Source: Apodospora peruviana
Taxonomy: Eukaryota; Ascomycota; Sordariomycetes; Sordariales; Lasiosphaeriaceae
Direction: 5' to 3'
DNA length: 64,000 nucleotides
NCBI GenBank assembly: GCA_033439685.1
Contig: JAUEDM010000005.1
Span: 1,054,001 to 1,118,000 of the forward strand
Shown: in pieces, positions 1 through 10,465 of the stretch
Numbering within the stretch: position 1 is the first letter of the stretch
How the letters are laid out: every line of letters starts with the position of its first letter
Notes under the pieces: generated by a model
What the model saw: the letters and a program-made list of their open reading frames with translations, nothing else
Told to the model about the DNA's origin: nothing
Database searches by the model: none
Made by a program: the position numbers and the translations under genes

Positions 1-2
1 CG

Positions 3-236
3 CATGGGAATGCCACAGCACAACGCGGGAACATGAACAACATCAACAGGTCGGTGAGCAGCGTGGCGGCGCGGAACACCAGCTGCAGAACTAGCCATCA
101 ACAACACCATATGAATAACGTGTATAATAATAGTAATAGCAATATTGGCGGCATGATGCAGCACCCTCTGAACCACCAGCAGCAAGGCATCGGTGGTGGC
201 GATGGTGGTGTTAGTGACGGGATGTACGTAGATTAG
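3..236 (+). CDS. 3' end of an Asn/Gln-rich protein (partial)
   Basis: The frame is open from the left edge and ends at a TAG at 234-236, so this is the C-terminal tail of a gene that begins outside the window. The visible residues are low complexity: Asn-rich runs (NNVYNNSNSN), a Gln/His patch (QQHH) and a Gly-rich end before MYVD. There is no recognisable domain, and the function cannot be read from this fragment. Such tails are common in fungal transcription regulators and RNA-binding proteins, but that is only a family-level remark. The ATG at 33 is internal to the open frame and need not be a start. It converges on SEC3 across about 530 bp. Confidence 0.55.
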   Translation, partial: HGNATAQRGNMNNINRSVSSVAARNTSCRTSHQQHHMNNVYNNSNSNIGGMMQHPLNHQQQGIGGGDGGVSDGMYVD

Positions 237-766
237 GTATCTGACTTCGACCGGCTTCTTGAGCGAGCGTATGATGGTTTGGACAGAGGAGGTTAATCTA
301 TATTGTCTCCGTTCATGCTTGCTCGTTGGGAGGGAAAGAAGGAGAGGGTTGGAAATGGGTTTGGGGTATTTGTTTAGCAAATATATAATGTATCCAAGTA
401 TCATAGGGCTTTTGTATACCTAACCAAAATCGCAATGTATGCAATAAGCGACAGACCTATCTACCGTATCTAACCAAGAACACTGTCGACATCCTTCCTA
501 GTTGGTAAGTGTACCAGAACGTGACAGAATATTTATGTCCATGTACAATGCAGTCTAGCCCAGTCCCAATCATGTCACACACAAAGTCGCAAACATACAT
601 ACGCACACACCATACAGAAAGAGAATGAACAACAAAGACCAAGAACCAAATAGAATAAAAATATTATATAAACAAAAAGAGAAAGATGTCTCGTATTTGC
701 TTTGCTTTGCTTCCTAACACTCAAACCCCCTAAATACCACATGTAATACACGCCAACAGTTAGCCA
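237..766. other. Convergent intergenic region
   Basis: This region lies between two converging genes and presumably holds both 3' UTRs. It is AT-rich (TATATAATG near 382, ATAAAAATATTATATAAAC near 653), which suits polyadenylation signals. No ORF here looks coding. Confidence 0.6.
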
Positions 767-3700
767 TCACCTCCCCATAGCCGCCACAAACGCACTCTTG
801 ACCTCCGCCCTGGGCCACTCAAAAAGCACATCACCCCCATAAACATCTGTTGTGATAGCTCCAATCCTAATCTCCACATCGCCATAAAACCGCTCGCACT
901 CCCTCAGCACCCTCATGACCAGTCCCTTGCCCCCCTGCGCACCACCAGAATGGTCCTCCTCTCCGTTATCCCCAAAATGCTTTTCCACCCGTTTTCTTAA
1001 AGTCTCGATGCCCTTCCTAACCTCTTTGGCATCGTACCCGCCCAGCACCTTATTGAACGTGGTCTTGGAATTGCTCGGCTGCGCAGCCACCGTACTCGGG
1101 CTCTTGCTGCTCGCGAGCTGCGCCTCGATATTTTCGAGGTATTCAAGCAACTTGCCAAGCGGGCGCCGCATAACGGCGTTCAGATACAGACCCATGTGCT
1201 CGGCCATCTCCTGCTGTGCGGCCTCCTTCCAGCCATCCAGGACCTCGAGCCCGCGCGGATTATCCACCTCCTCAAGATAATGATTCATGTTTTCAATCAG
1301 CAAAATGTGGAAGTTGAGCGCTTCCTTATCTTCGGGATCGGCCGAGTTGGTACCCGCCGACGACGACGCAATCGTTGCGCCGCCGGCGGCGGCTACCATG
1401 GCGCCGGGATTTTCGCGCGCAATGACCTTGAGCGAGTCGAACATGCTCTTGAGGATGCGGTCATACTCGCGATCGACCATGCGTCTGACAGAAAGCGTCG
1501 AGTCCACGCCCGCGAGCATGTTTTCGACCGCGGTCGAGAACTGCGGGAAGATGCGCATGAAGTGGATGACGCCCTTGCGCTTCTTGATCTTGACCTTGGT
1601 CTCCTCGATCGCGCGGACCTGGTCGTCGACAAACTTTTTGAACTTAGATTCGAGGTTGCCGTGCAGTTTCTGCAGCATGTTGTTGAGGTAGTCCTGGTTC
1701 GACTGGCCTATGTCAGCCATCTTGCGCTCCAGCGTTGCGAGCACGCCAACGCCTTGTCTGTATTTGTTCATTTTGTCAGTAAACCATGATTACCCCAATC
1801 AAACCAAACCGTGAAAACTTACAGTGGATCCATATTCAACACCCAGTCCATCAGCTGCTGGAGTTTCTGCTCCAAATCATGGAATATCACCTCCATCGCG
1901 CGGGTGACCCTGCGCGCCAGCTCACGGTCCGGCTCCATCAGCCGATGCCGCTTCAGATCACCACCGCGACGGTCGCGAGGGCGCGACGCGGCCACCAGAT
2001 CCGGAAAGTCGGCCTGCTCAAGCGTCGTCGCGTGGAAGAAATCGACCACAAAGTTCTGTTCCATCTCCACCAGCGGCAGGAGATCGTCCAGCACACCCGC
2101 GTACACCTCGTAGGGAAGCGCCCGGCCATCGGGCGTCTTGTCCGCCAAGTTCAAACGACTGCTCCCGTCGCCGAGCGGTGACCGCAGACTCCTCGCCAAA
2201 GTCTGACTTCGCTTGACAGTAAGCTTGCGGGCCGTCGTCGCAAGTCCCTCCTCCTTCTTTTCCTGCTGTGACGTGAATAGGATCTCGTTTTCTTCGCCCG
2301 TCGTCTTTCGCGCATTCTTCTTCCACGCGTCCATGGCTTCCTTGAACTCGGCCTTGTAGATCGGGTGGCTGACGTCTTGGTAAATCTGGACGATGCTGTT
2401 CCAGTTATCCAAATCGACGTCTCTCGCGAAAAGGATGAGCGGGCTGTACATCCACAACATGTCTCTGCCGGCCTCGTGGTTGCGCGGGTCGACCTTCTTG
2501 GACAATGCGCCGTCCAGCGCCATCTTGGTCGCCTGGGCGGCTTCGTAGAATCGCCTCTCCATGAACGATACTAGCCTCTGCATGAATTGCGAACTTTCCG
2601 CCACGTACATCTCCTTCTTTTCCTGGACAATGCGCATTTTACCGTAATTTTCGTTCAGCCCGAGAGACTCGCCACTTTCGTCTTCGCTCTTCCGTGACTC
2701 GCCGTTACCCATCGCCGGGTCGATCTTGATCATCGCCTTGTAGAGCGTCACCAGGGCGGACTCGATTTCTTCAATACCGGATGCGCTTTCGAGAGGGGCA
2801 ACCCTGAGAGCCTCGAGATCCGCCTCGCTGATGGCACATGTCTGCAGTAGAGACTCGAGTTCCTTCTTCAGCAGCTTCTGATTGGCGGTCTGCACCTGAA
2901 GACCTTGCCCTTGTGCTTCAATGTACGCAATATCGTCCGAGAGAGTCTGTTAAAACCATGTTAAGTAAAACTGAAACAACGAGGATTGATGGGAGAAAAT
3001 GACATACAGATAACTCGACACTGTACAACGTCAGGAGGTTATCAAGTTCATCGCACTCGTCAATGGCCAGATCAATCCCCTTCTTGATCCCCTCTACCCT
3101 CTCGTCTTCTTCCTGGAAGCGAGCCAGCCAGCCCCCTGCCTGAGCTTTATTCAGTTCCCGGTCAAGGTCGGCCCGCATTTCGTCGAAATTCCGCGCTCTC
3201 ATCTGCTCACCCGGGACCCAGCCAAAGTAATCTAACCACTTAGCAAACTCAGCTGTCCTGGTGTCCAAGATGGAAGGATCTATGCCAAGCGTGGCCAGAT
3301 ACTTGCTATCATTTCCAGACACAACCGACCGGCGAGATTCCTCCTCCAGAGCCGCTTCTTCCGCCTTCTTCTCCTTAAGAGACGACTGAAGACTGTTTGG
3401 TCTACTTCCGGCATTCGGCACCGTAACTTTAACCTCGGGGATGCCCGGCGTTGAGCCTCTCTCTTCTATCTTGGGCCGCTGTTCCGGCGCAGGAACCGGA
3501 GTAGGCTCTGGCGACTTGTGTGAGGATATCGGTCTCGGCGGTGCCGGGACCACGCTAGTAATGCCGTCAGGCCCGTCGTTACTCTTGGGTTGACCCTGTC
3601 TTAACCGCTCTGCCGCACCTCCCGGCCTCGGCTTAAAGGCAGTCGCCGCCGCCGCCGCTTTCCAGATAGCTCCCGCAATCTCTCCCCGAGACTTCTTCGA

Positions 3701-5132
3701 CTTGATCATGGGTACAAGACCTGGCCGGTTGTCCTCAGGCTCCACGGGAGACTCTGCCGGAGTGTCGGCGCTAATAGGCGGGGACATGGTTGAGTTGAGA
3801 GAAACAGGCGTTCCCGCCGACGGACTTGGTAACCCGCCAGGGGCATCCGACTTGGTGTTGTCATCCTGCCCCCCAAATTGGTCTCCTAATGCTACCGGTT
3901 CAGGCCGCCTACTTGTCGAGTTCTTGCGCGCTGACACTCGGGACATACTTCGAGGAGGGACCATCGGCTCCCGACGCATTCCGGGACTCATCAGTGGCGC
4001 TGGGACCAAGTCTCTGTCAGCCTGTTGCGGACGTAGAGGATCCATAGGAGGCCGTTTCCTCTCTGGCGGTTTCTCCCCAGCCGGCAACTGTGGCTGTGGA
4101 GCCGGTACAGGGACAGGCATAGGTACAGGTGCGCCATAGCTTGCGGGCCCGTTGGCACCGTTCCTTGACCTGGGCCTGAGACTATTCGCATCCTCGCTCC
4201 TTGCCACCAATGACGTAGCCACCGAGTCCTGGCTTTGGTTGTTTGAGGCCAACCTCCGCAACGACGGTTGGTCGTTCGACTGTCGACCGGACTCGACGCT
4301 ACGCGCCGGAGACTGTCTTCCATTTTGCGGAACCAACGGGCTGCGGGAGGGTATTCGGTCGGGAAAGTTGGGGGCTGTCGGAGTCTGGGTCGTGCTGAGG
4401 GTTCCATTGTACCCGGACGAGATGGAGACGTTGCCGCTACTAGGGGCAGTCTCGGGAGCGGTGGGCCTGGGGGGCGGGGGCCTTTCCTGTCGTCGGGGTG
4501 CCTGCGCGCCACCCAACACCTGGTCGAGTTCGCGCTGGTCGAATCCGGTAAGGTTTGGCGTCCGTCCGCCGGTATACTTGCTAAAAATTTTAATCAGACT
4601 CGCAATGAAAAATTTCTTCTCCTTGTCGGTCTGGGCCTGCCAGTAGTACGGCTTGCCCAAGGTGACGACGAAGCCCACATCACCTGCCCATTCCTGAAAG
4701 TTCTGGTTCGCGGTCGGGCTCGTAAAGGACTCAATCGCCGAGAGATCGTCGAGGAACCATGTCTTTCCAATTGAATATGTGCCGTTGGGGTTCTCTTTCG
4801 ACTTGTGCAGACGTACGCGGCCTGACTTGCGTACGGCGACGATGATGACGCGCGGTTTCTCGGACTGGGGTGTCCTCCCCGAGGGGGGTGGAGGCTGTGT
4901 CGGGTGTGTTGAATACTCTGTGATTCGTATATGCGTTATGTATGTCTCGAGGGCTGTAGACAAGCAGTCAGTGGTTAGCGGTGGTCGAGCCAGAAGGAAG
5001 CAGAGGGCAAGGAGGACCGGGCTTACTGGAACCGTCGTCATCCCTTTTGGTAAAGCAGCTCTCAATTATCCTCCTTTTCTCGTCCTCGAACCTCTCCGCC
5101 CTGCTCATCTCGCGGCCGTTGGTCATCGACAT
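767..5132 (-). CDS. SEC3: Exocyst complex component Sec3 (EXOC1)
   Basis: Sec3 is the landmark subunit of the exocyst, which tethers secretory vesicles at sites of polarised growth such as the hyphal tip. Four exons close in frame to 1388 aa: 5132-5027, 4953-3008, 2946-1823 and 1757-767. The start (MSMTNGREMSRAERF) is followed by a Sec3-type N-terminal PH domain at about residues 70-165, recognisable from RVRLHKSKENPNGTYSIGKTW and known in the family to bind PI(4,5)P2 and Rho GTPases. Residues 170-560 are Pro/Ser-rich and disordered. The Sec3 C-terminal helical rod runs from about residue 600 to the end (KKELESLLQTC; AKWLDYFGW just before it). Introns are 73, 61 and 65 nt, and the last has a GTAAGT donor. 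Length is normal for filamentous fungi. The splice joins are inferred from phase and GT/AG motifs. Confidence 0.93.
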
Positions 5133-6320
5133 GACGCCAGCCGTGGTGGAGCGCTCCCGTCAACCTAACCGGAGGCTGAAGTGCGCGTTTCATGAACGAC
5201 GTCAGGTCAAGGGAGATGTCGCGAGTCGCGAAAGCAATGTGACATGTCGACTCGGATTCGGATCAGGTGTCGGTGCGGAAGCGGAATCGGGGCACGGCAA
5301 GGAGTTTTCTCGATTCGGTATCCGGACGATAGTCAATCTTGGGAGTATAAGGCGCTGCAAGTTGCGAGGTATTATGCGAATGGGATCAGCGATGGGCGGC
5401 GTTGGGTTGGCTCGATGGTGACCTGAAGAAGCTCTGGAGAGCAATGGCAGTGAGAGATGCTATGTGGAGTTGGGTAAGGCTTGGTTTTGCCCCTAACCCG
5501 TACTCGGAACGCTGAGAAGTCGAAATGGAGGCGTGGCCCGTGGACCGTGGCCTGTGGAGACTGGATTGAACTTGAATGACATGCAACTGGAAGCATGGTG
5601 GCCCGTGCGGTACGGTTACAACCTGGCTCCAGGTTTGTTTCCGCAGCTCGGAATCACCCGCCTTTCACTGGGAACTTCAAGTTACACAACTTGCGGGTGT
5701 CAATTCCGAGGAATTTCGTCGTTATATTTCTAAATCGGAGAATTTAGCTTAGAGCTAAATTGACGAGAAAATGTTATAAATATTTTCAGAAGGGCCTATC
5801 ATCCATGTCAACATTGCTCTTGAACATGAATGTGACTCTCGGAACCTTGGACACCCAACGTTTCACACACTGCCAGGACCACATACCTCGATTGATGATC
5901 ACTCTTGCATTTTGCATGTGTTTCATAGGTACAGACCAAAACCCTCAGATTGTACATATAATCATATAATACCAGGTAATTACCATAAAACCGTCTTGAT
6001 TCCCACTCAATCTGTTTCTTAAAAAAAACCAAGAACAAAACTCTATAAATGCTTGCGTTCATTTCCCTTTGATAAACCGCTGTGCCTGTCCCGTATAATA
6101 TCTAGGACCCTCCCAGAAATAAGTGACCGAATGACCGCCATCATAAACACCCGTAACAAATCCCACCTAGGTAGCGAACAATAACACTCACAAGACCATG
6201 TGTGTATGCTCCAAACAAAAGCAATCCATCCATAACAAATGCCTCCAGCAGCTCAATATGGCACACCACCAACCCCAACCCGCCTATACTATCAAGGCAA
6301 AAGCAAACACCATTCTCAGA
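5133..6320. other. Intergenic: SEC3 promoter and 3' UTR of the next gene
   Basis: Positions 5133-5700 would be the SEC3 5' region. 5750-6300 is AT-rich and is probably the 3' UTR of the acidic-protein gene. Short ORFs here overlap each other in several frames and show no conserved-looking sequence. No RNA gene seen. Confidence 0.5.
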
Positions 6321-9317
6321 TCAGATCTCATCATCCGAATCCCAAACAACAGGTGGAGGCGGCCGCCTCACATGATCATCCACCAATAAACTATCCTGCA
6401 TAACCATCCTATGTATCCTCTCCTGCGTTGACTCTTCTTGCTCCTGCTCTTGTAAGTCTTGCAACGGAAGCGGACTACTACTTCCCTCATCATCATCGTC
6501 CCCGTGATAAAGCGTCCCGGATCCTATAATCTCCGGAACACTAGACGACTGATGATGGAACGCAGGCGGCAGCGGTCTAGGAAAACTTGACCCTTGCGAC
6601 TGCTGGAGCAAAAGCTGCGTATCCGGACTTGAAACTTCGCTTGCCGTGGTAGCCTGCGATGGTCTGACCATGTTGTTATTGTTATGTTGTTGTGATACCT
6701 GCTGACTGCGAAGACCGGCGCGCCTTCTTGGGCCGCCAGAATGGGGTTGCGCCGGGAGGGCAGGACGAGCAAACGTGCTACTATCCCCATCTCGTTGGCG
6801 TGTAATAGTCGTTGGCGTCGTCGTCGCGACAGCCTTCTTAGGAAGAACTGGTGTGGCGGTCGTAAGAGTCGTACGCTTGGTAATAACAGTCCGCAAAACG
6901 TCTTCATCATCCTGACTGGCAGGTATAACATCTTCCTCTTCCTCTTCCTCTTCCTCTTCCTCTTCCTCCTCCTCTTGAACCAGCCCATCGGACGAAGAAG
7001 CCAAAGGCGACACCATCTGCGTAGAACCAATAATATCACTCCGTATCTGCTCCTCCAACTCCTGCGAAATCGTCACATCCTCTTCCTCTTCGTCTCCCTC
7101 AGCAAACAAAGCACACCTCAAGTTCCCCAAAAGCTGCCCCACCACCGCAGGCGGTATATACCTGTACTTCTGCGGCGAGCCATCTCCCAGTCCGTTGTCT
7201 TTCATCTCCGCCAGCGGCACGGGGTTGTTCAGCTCGTACACCTGAACCAACTCATGGGCAAACTTCTGGTTCCTGGGCAAGTTCCCGGCGTTGAACTCTG
7301 CGTTCCCCACGCCGGTCTGGCTGTTGATCTCGCCCGCCTCCTTCGCCGGCCCGAGCGTCGCCATGTATCTGACCTCACCCACGGGACGGGTGACATAAAT
7401 CCAGCAGCGCAACACCTGCGGCGGGAATTTGTACGGCCTGAACTCGTGGTCCTTTGTTCCGTTGACGATCTCTTGTGCCGGTTCCGGATGCACGGCCACC
7501 AGGATATCCGAACGGTCAGTCTGTGGGCCGAGGGTACGGATGACTTCCAAGGGCACGCGCTGGCTCTCGAAGGCTTGGCTGTAGCGCTGGGATTTGTTGG
7601 CTTGGGTGAAGCGCTGTTGAGTATTTCTCGGCTGGATAAGCGTCTGGGTATGACGCTGGGTGTTGCGCTGGGTGTTCCGTTGCGTGATCGTCTGGAGAGT
7701 ATTATGTCGCGGCAGGATTGGAGAGGATTTCTTTGCTGCTGGTAATTTTCTCGGAGTTTCCTCCAAGACTTCTTCCTCTGCAGCACTCGATGGAGGCAGC
7801 TCAATCTGGACCCTTCGCACAGTCGGTGTTGGCGTGCCAGGAGGTTCGTCATCGTCCTCCTCTCCCTCGCTAGCAGTACTTACCGCCTCGTCTTCATTTA
7901 ATGCAGGCGGAGCAGCCACAACGGGTATTTGAGGGTTTAGAGAAGGTAACTCATCGGCGGCTTCCTCCTCAAATCCGTTGTCTACCACCTCGCCCAAAGA
8001 CATTTCCGGACTCCTGCGCGGTATCGACCTCGCACCAAGAGGAGAAGCCGTATCCTCTCTGATAACCACATCCTCCTCCTGCTGCTGCAACAACTGCATT
8101 CGCCGCAGCGGCGTCCTCTGAGCCGACGACCTAACCTTGAGCGGCGAAAACGCGTCAAAATCGTCATCCGAGTCAGGAATCTCAACATAACCCCTTCGCT
8201 GCCGTCCAGTCGGAGTACTAACATCTTCCCCAGGAAGCTCCAAGCTCGCCACTGGCAACTCAGCAAGCGGCTCCCTTCTTCTCAACGGCGTCGTCTCCAC
8301 CTCCTTCTTGAGAGGCGAAGACTGCGGCGGCACCGACGAAAACCTCGCCGCACTGCCCGGACTATATGAATCCTGAATAACCATATTCCTCGGCCGTTTC
8401 GCCGTGACAGTGACGCTCTCCACCGTCGACGTTGGCGCATCGACATTCGTCGACCTTTCCTTCAGAGGCGAGCGTTGGGCAACGTCCGGCGCGCCGTACC
8501 GTTCCAGCATCGGGGTGTACGGACTCGGCTGCGAAGAGGGGACCTCATCCAAATCAACTTTTATCCTCTTCGCACTCGGGGTTTGCGGAATAAGCGAGAC
8601 TCCCCTGTCTCTGTCCTCCTTTTCGTCATCTTGTTCTTGTTTCCTTCTCTTAGCCGTGGCACTACTACTACTCCCCTGTTTGACAGAGACTGCTAATGCG
8701 TCCTCCTCCTCCTCCTCCTCCTCATCATCATCATCATCATCATCATCATCGTCGTCGTCCTCCGAAACTTTTATCTGCACCAACAAATCATCTTCCTCCT
8801 CTTGTTTATGATGGCTCGTCGTCGAAAGAAACTGCGTAAGCGTCTGTGTATAAAACGATGATGACGACTTGAGGTCAGGCGTATCACCCATCATCTTTCT
8901 CCTGTTCTTATTACCAGTAGTAGTACGTTTCTGTTTCTGTCCTGCCTCTTTTTTGGTTGCGGTGGTGGTCGGTTCGTCGTCGTCGTCAACTTCGTAGACG
9001 TCGCGCAGCAACAGACCATCCTCCTCTTCCTCCCCCTCTTCCTCCTCAGCAGCAGCAGCTTGCTTAACGAAATCCATCTGCGTCACAGTCTGCTGTTTCA
9101 GCGCGGTTTTCGGCGATACCGTTCTTCTTCGCGACCGTCCGCCATATGTTCTGACAATTCTCCGTCGGCCGGGGAAATGCACCTGTTGCGGAAGACCAGG
9201 TGACGAATGGTACGTTTTAGAGGCAGTCGTCGAACCGGAAGCTGCTGATGCTGATGCGGATGCGGATGCGGACGCGTTGGCTTGAAGTTGCTGCGCTCGT
9301 CTCGTTTGAGGCGCCAT
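6321..9317 (-). CDS. Large acidic nuclear-type protein with an ASCH/PUA-like domain
   Basis: This is a single exon of 998 aa from the ATG at 9317 (MAPQTRRAQQL). The frame stays open upstream to 9674, but that stretch does not look coding, so I chose the downstream ATG. The N-terminus has an Ala/Ser dipeptide repeat (residues about 15-28) and basic patches (GRRRIVRTYGGRSRRR) resembling nuclear localisation signals. Long Asp/Glu tracts lie near residue 190 and near 780-795. Many SPLK and TPLRR segments look like proline-directed kinase sites. The only folded part is about residues 585-735, containing HPEPAQEIVNGTKDHEFRPY and a following IYVTRP strand. Its pattern (small residue, Ile, x, Gly-x-Lys, then Glu-x-Arg) resembles ASCH/EVE/PUA-type domains, which bind RNA or modified bases. 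The tail (DDHVRRPPPPVVWDSDDEI) is acidic. The function is unknown, and the domain assignment is by eye. Confidence 0.75.
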   Translation of the reverse strand: MAPQTRRAQQLQANASASASASASAASGSTTASKTYHSSPGLPQQVHFPGRRRIVRTYGGRSRRRTVSPKTALKQQTVTQMDFVKQAAAAEEEEGEEEEDGLLLRDVYEVDDDDEPTTTATKKEAGQKQKRTTTGNKNRRKMMGDTPDLKSSSSFYTQTLTQFLSTTSHHKQEEEDDLLVQIKVSEDDDDDDDDDDDDEEEEEEEDALAVSVKQGSSSSATAKRRKQEQDDEKEDRDRGVSLIPQTPSAKRIKVDLDEVPSSQPSPYTPMLERYGAPDVAQRSPLKERSTNVDAPTSTVESVTVTAKRPRNMVIQDSYSPGSAARFSSVPPQSSPLKKEVETTPLRRREPLAELPVASLELPGEDVSTPTGRQRRGYVEIPDSDDDFDAFSPLKVRSSAQRTPLRRMQLLQQQEEDVVIREDTASPLGARSIPRRSPEMSLGEVVDNGFEEEAADELPSLNPQIPVVAAPPALNEDEAVSTASEGEEDDDEPPGTPTPTVRRVQIELPPSSAAEEEVLEETPRKLPAAKKSSPILPRHNTLQTITQRNTQRNTQRHTQTLIQPRNTQQRFTQANKSQRYSQAFESQRVPLEVIRTLGPQTDRSDILVAVHPEPAQEIVNGTKDHEFRPYKFPPQVLRCWIYVTRPVGEVRYMATLGPAKEAGEINSQTGVGNAEFNAGNLPRNQKFAHELVQVYELNNPVPLAEMKDNGLGDGSPQKYRYIPPAVVGQLLGNLRCALFAEGDEEEEDVTISQELEEQIRSDIIGSTQMVSPLASSSDGLVQEEEEEEEEEEEEEEDVIPASQDDEDVLRTVITKRTTLTTATPVLPKKAVATTTPTTITRQRDGDSSTFARPALPAQPHSGGPRRRAGLRSQQVSQQHNNNNMVRPSQATTASEVSSPDTQLLLQQSQGSSFPRPLPPAFHHQSSSVPEIIGSGTLYHGDDDDEGSSSPLPLQDLQEQEQEESTQERIHRMVMQDSLLVDDHVRRPPPPVVWDSDDEI

Positions 9318-10465
9318 TTTGTATGTATGTGTGCAGCGTACAGAGTCCGTGTATATCGGACAGAGCTGATGTTGTGTGGTGTACTTGCACTCTTTCCGGG
9401 GAGTGCAAGCTGAAAGATCAGGTAGGTACCTGGTAAGGACCAGAAATGTTAGGTTCGGTCTATGACACCCTGATGCTTCGATGGTGAGTTCGCGTCGACG
9501 CGCTACGGTAAAGTGGGGCAGTCCGCCGCGCTTCGCCGCGGGCCACGCTCCATCAATTAAAATCCTCGCGCGGGGGTCCCTGCAAAGTGCACGGACGACG
9601 CTACTGGAGTTCCCCAGACTTTCTCCAATGTGAATCTCTGTGACGTCCTTCAGTGGAGAGCCCAGCCTAGGCATTCAACTCCAACATTTCCAGATAGGGT
9701 AATTAACAAACATCACTGCAACTGCAACAAGGTAGGTATATAAATATAAACAGCAAGTAAACATTTTCTGCCAATCTATCTGCTCGGGTAATAAAGGCAA
9801 AAAACGAAAGCAGAAGGAAACCTAAAATATAAAAACACATCCCATCAATCGCGCCCGTTATAATCCTTTCGCTTCACTTCTTCCAGAACCACGGACGATA
9901 TGACCAATTAAAGGCTCTCCCAGCCCCTCTCCTTTGTCCTCTTTCACTTGCTGCTAACTAGGTGAATATAGTCGGTTAGTACCTTCCGCAGACTTCCTTC
10001 CTCCTAACGCAAACCGCCCAAGAAACGAGGGCAGTAGCTTATTGCCTCTATTCGCAAAGCCCTCATTTCTGGTCGCCGACCAGAATAACAGGGGCTAAAA
10101 GTGGAACGCCATTATCGTCTGTCAGGAAAGGCAAATGCCCCTCTGCTTTTCACCATGCGTAACCATGTCGACCCCATCCCCACGAATGCAAAAGGAAGTA
10201 GACCGGGAATCAAGACAGAAAAAAAATCATGGAATGCCGCATCTCCCCCGTTTCCCCCCAATGCTGTCCCGTACCATGCCGTCCATGCGTTCTTTGCCCA
10301 AACTCGTTGATTGACATGACGCGTAATTGGGTTCCCATCATTCGCGCTGGGCTTCTCAGGCAACCAGGGGGATTTTCGGGGCCAAACCGATTAGAAATAA
10401 ATACCGAAACTGAAACAACAATCGTCCACCAACCGTCTGAATTTGGTCAGTCTTATATGTCTGGT
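9318..10465. other. Intergenic: promoter of the acidic-protein gene and UFD4 3' UTR
   Basis: This holds the upstream region of the acidic-protein gene, with GGTAGGTACCTGG near 9421 (a motif that recurs through the window), and an AT-rich stretch at 9720-9850. 10000-10465 is probably the 3' UTR of the HECT ligase gene. I see no gene. Confidence 0.5.

Noticed and set aside
1196..1789. 197-codon ORF antisense to SEC3 exon 4
   Set aside because: It is the mirror of a clearly coding, GC-biased exon and is rich in Arg/His/Leu with no motif.
6741..7745. 334-codon ORF antisense to the ASCH-like gene
   Set aside because: It includes a Leu/Phe run that is just the complement of the Glu-coding repeat, and the opposite strand has the folded domain.
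8404..8811. ORF with a poly-Ser stretch on the plus strand
   Set aside because: The Ser run is the reverse complement of the Asp/Glu tract of the minus-strand gene.
9318..9674. In-frame N-terminal extension of the acidic protein
   Set aside because: The 119 extra codons have no domain-like sequence, and the Ala/Ser repeat following MAPQTRR looks like a natural N-terminus.
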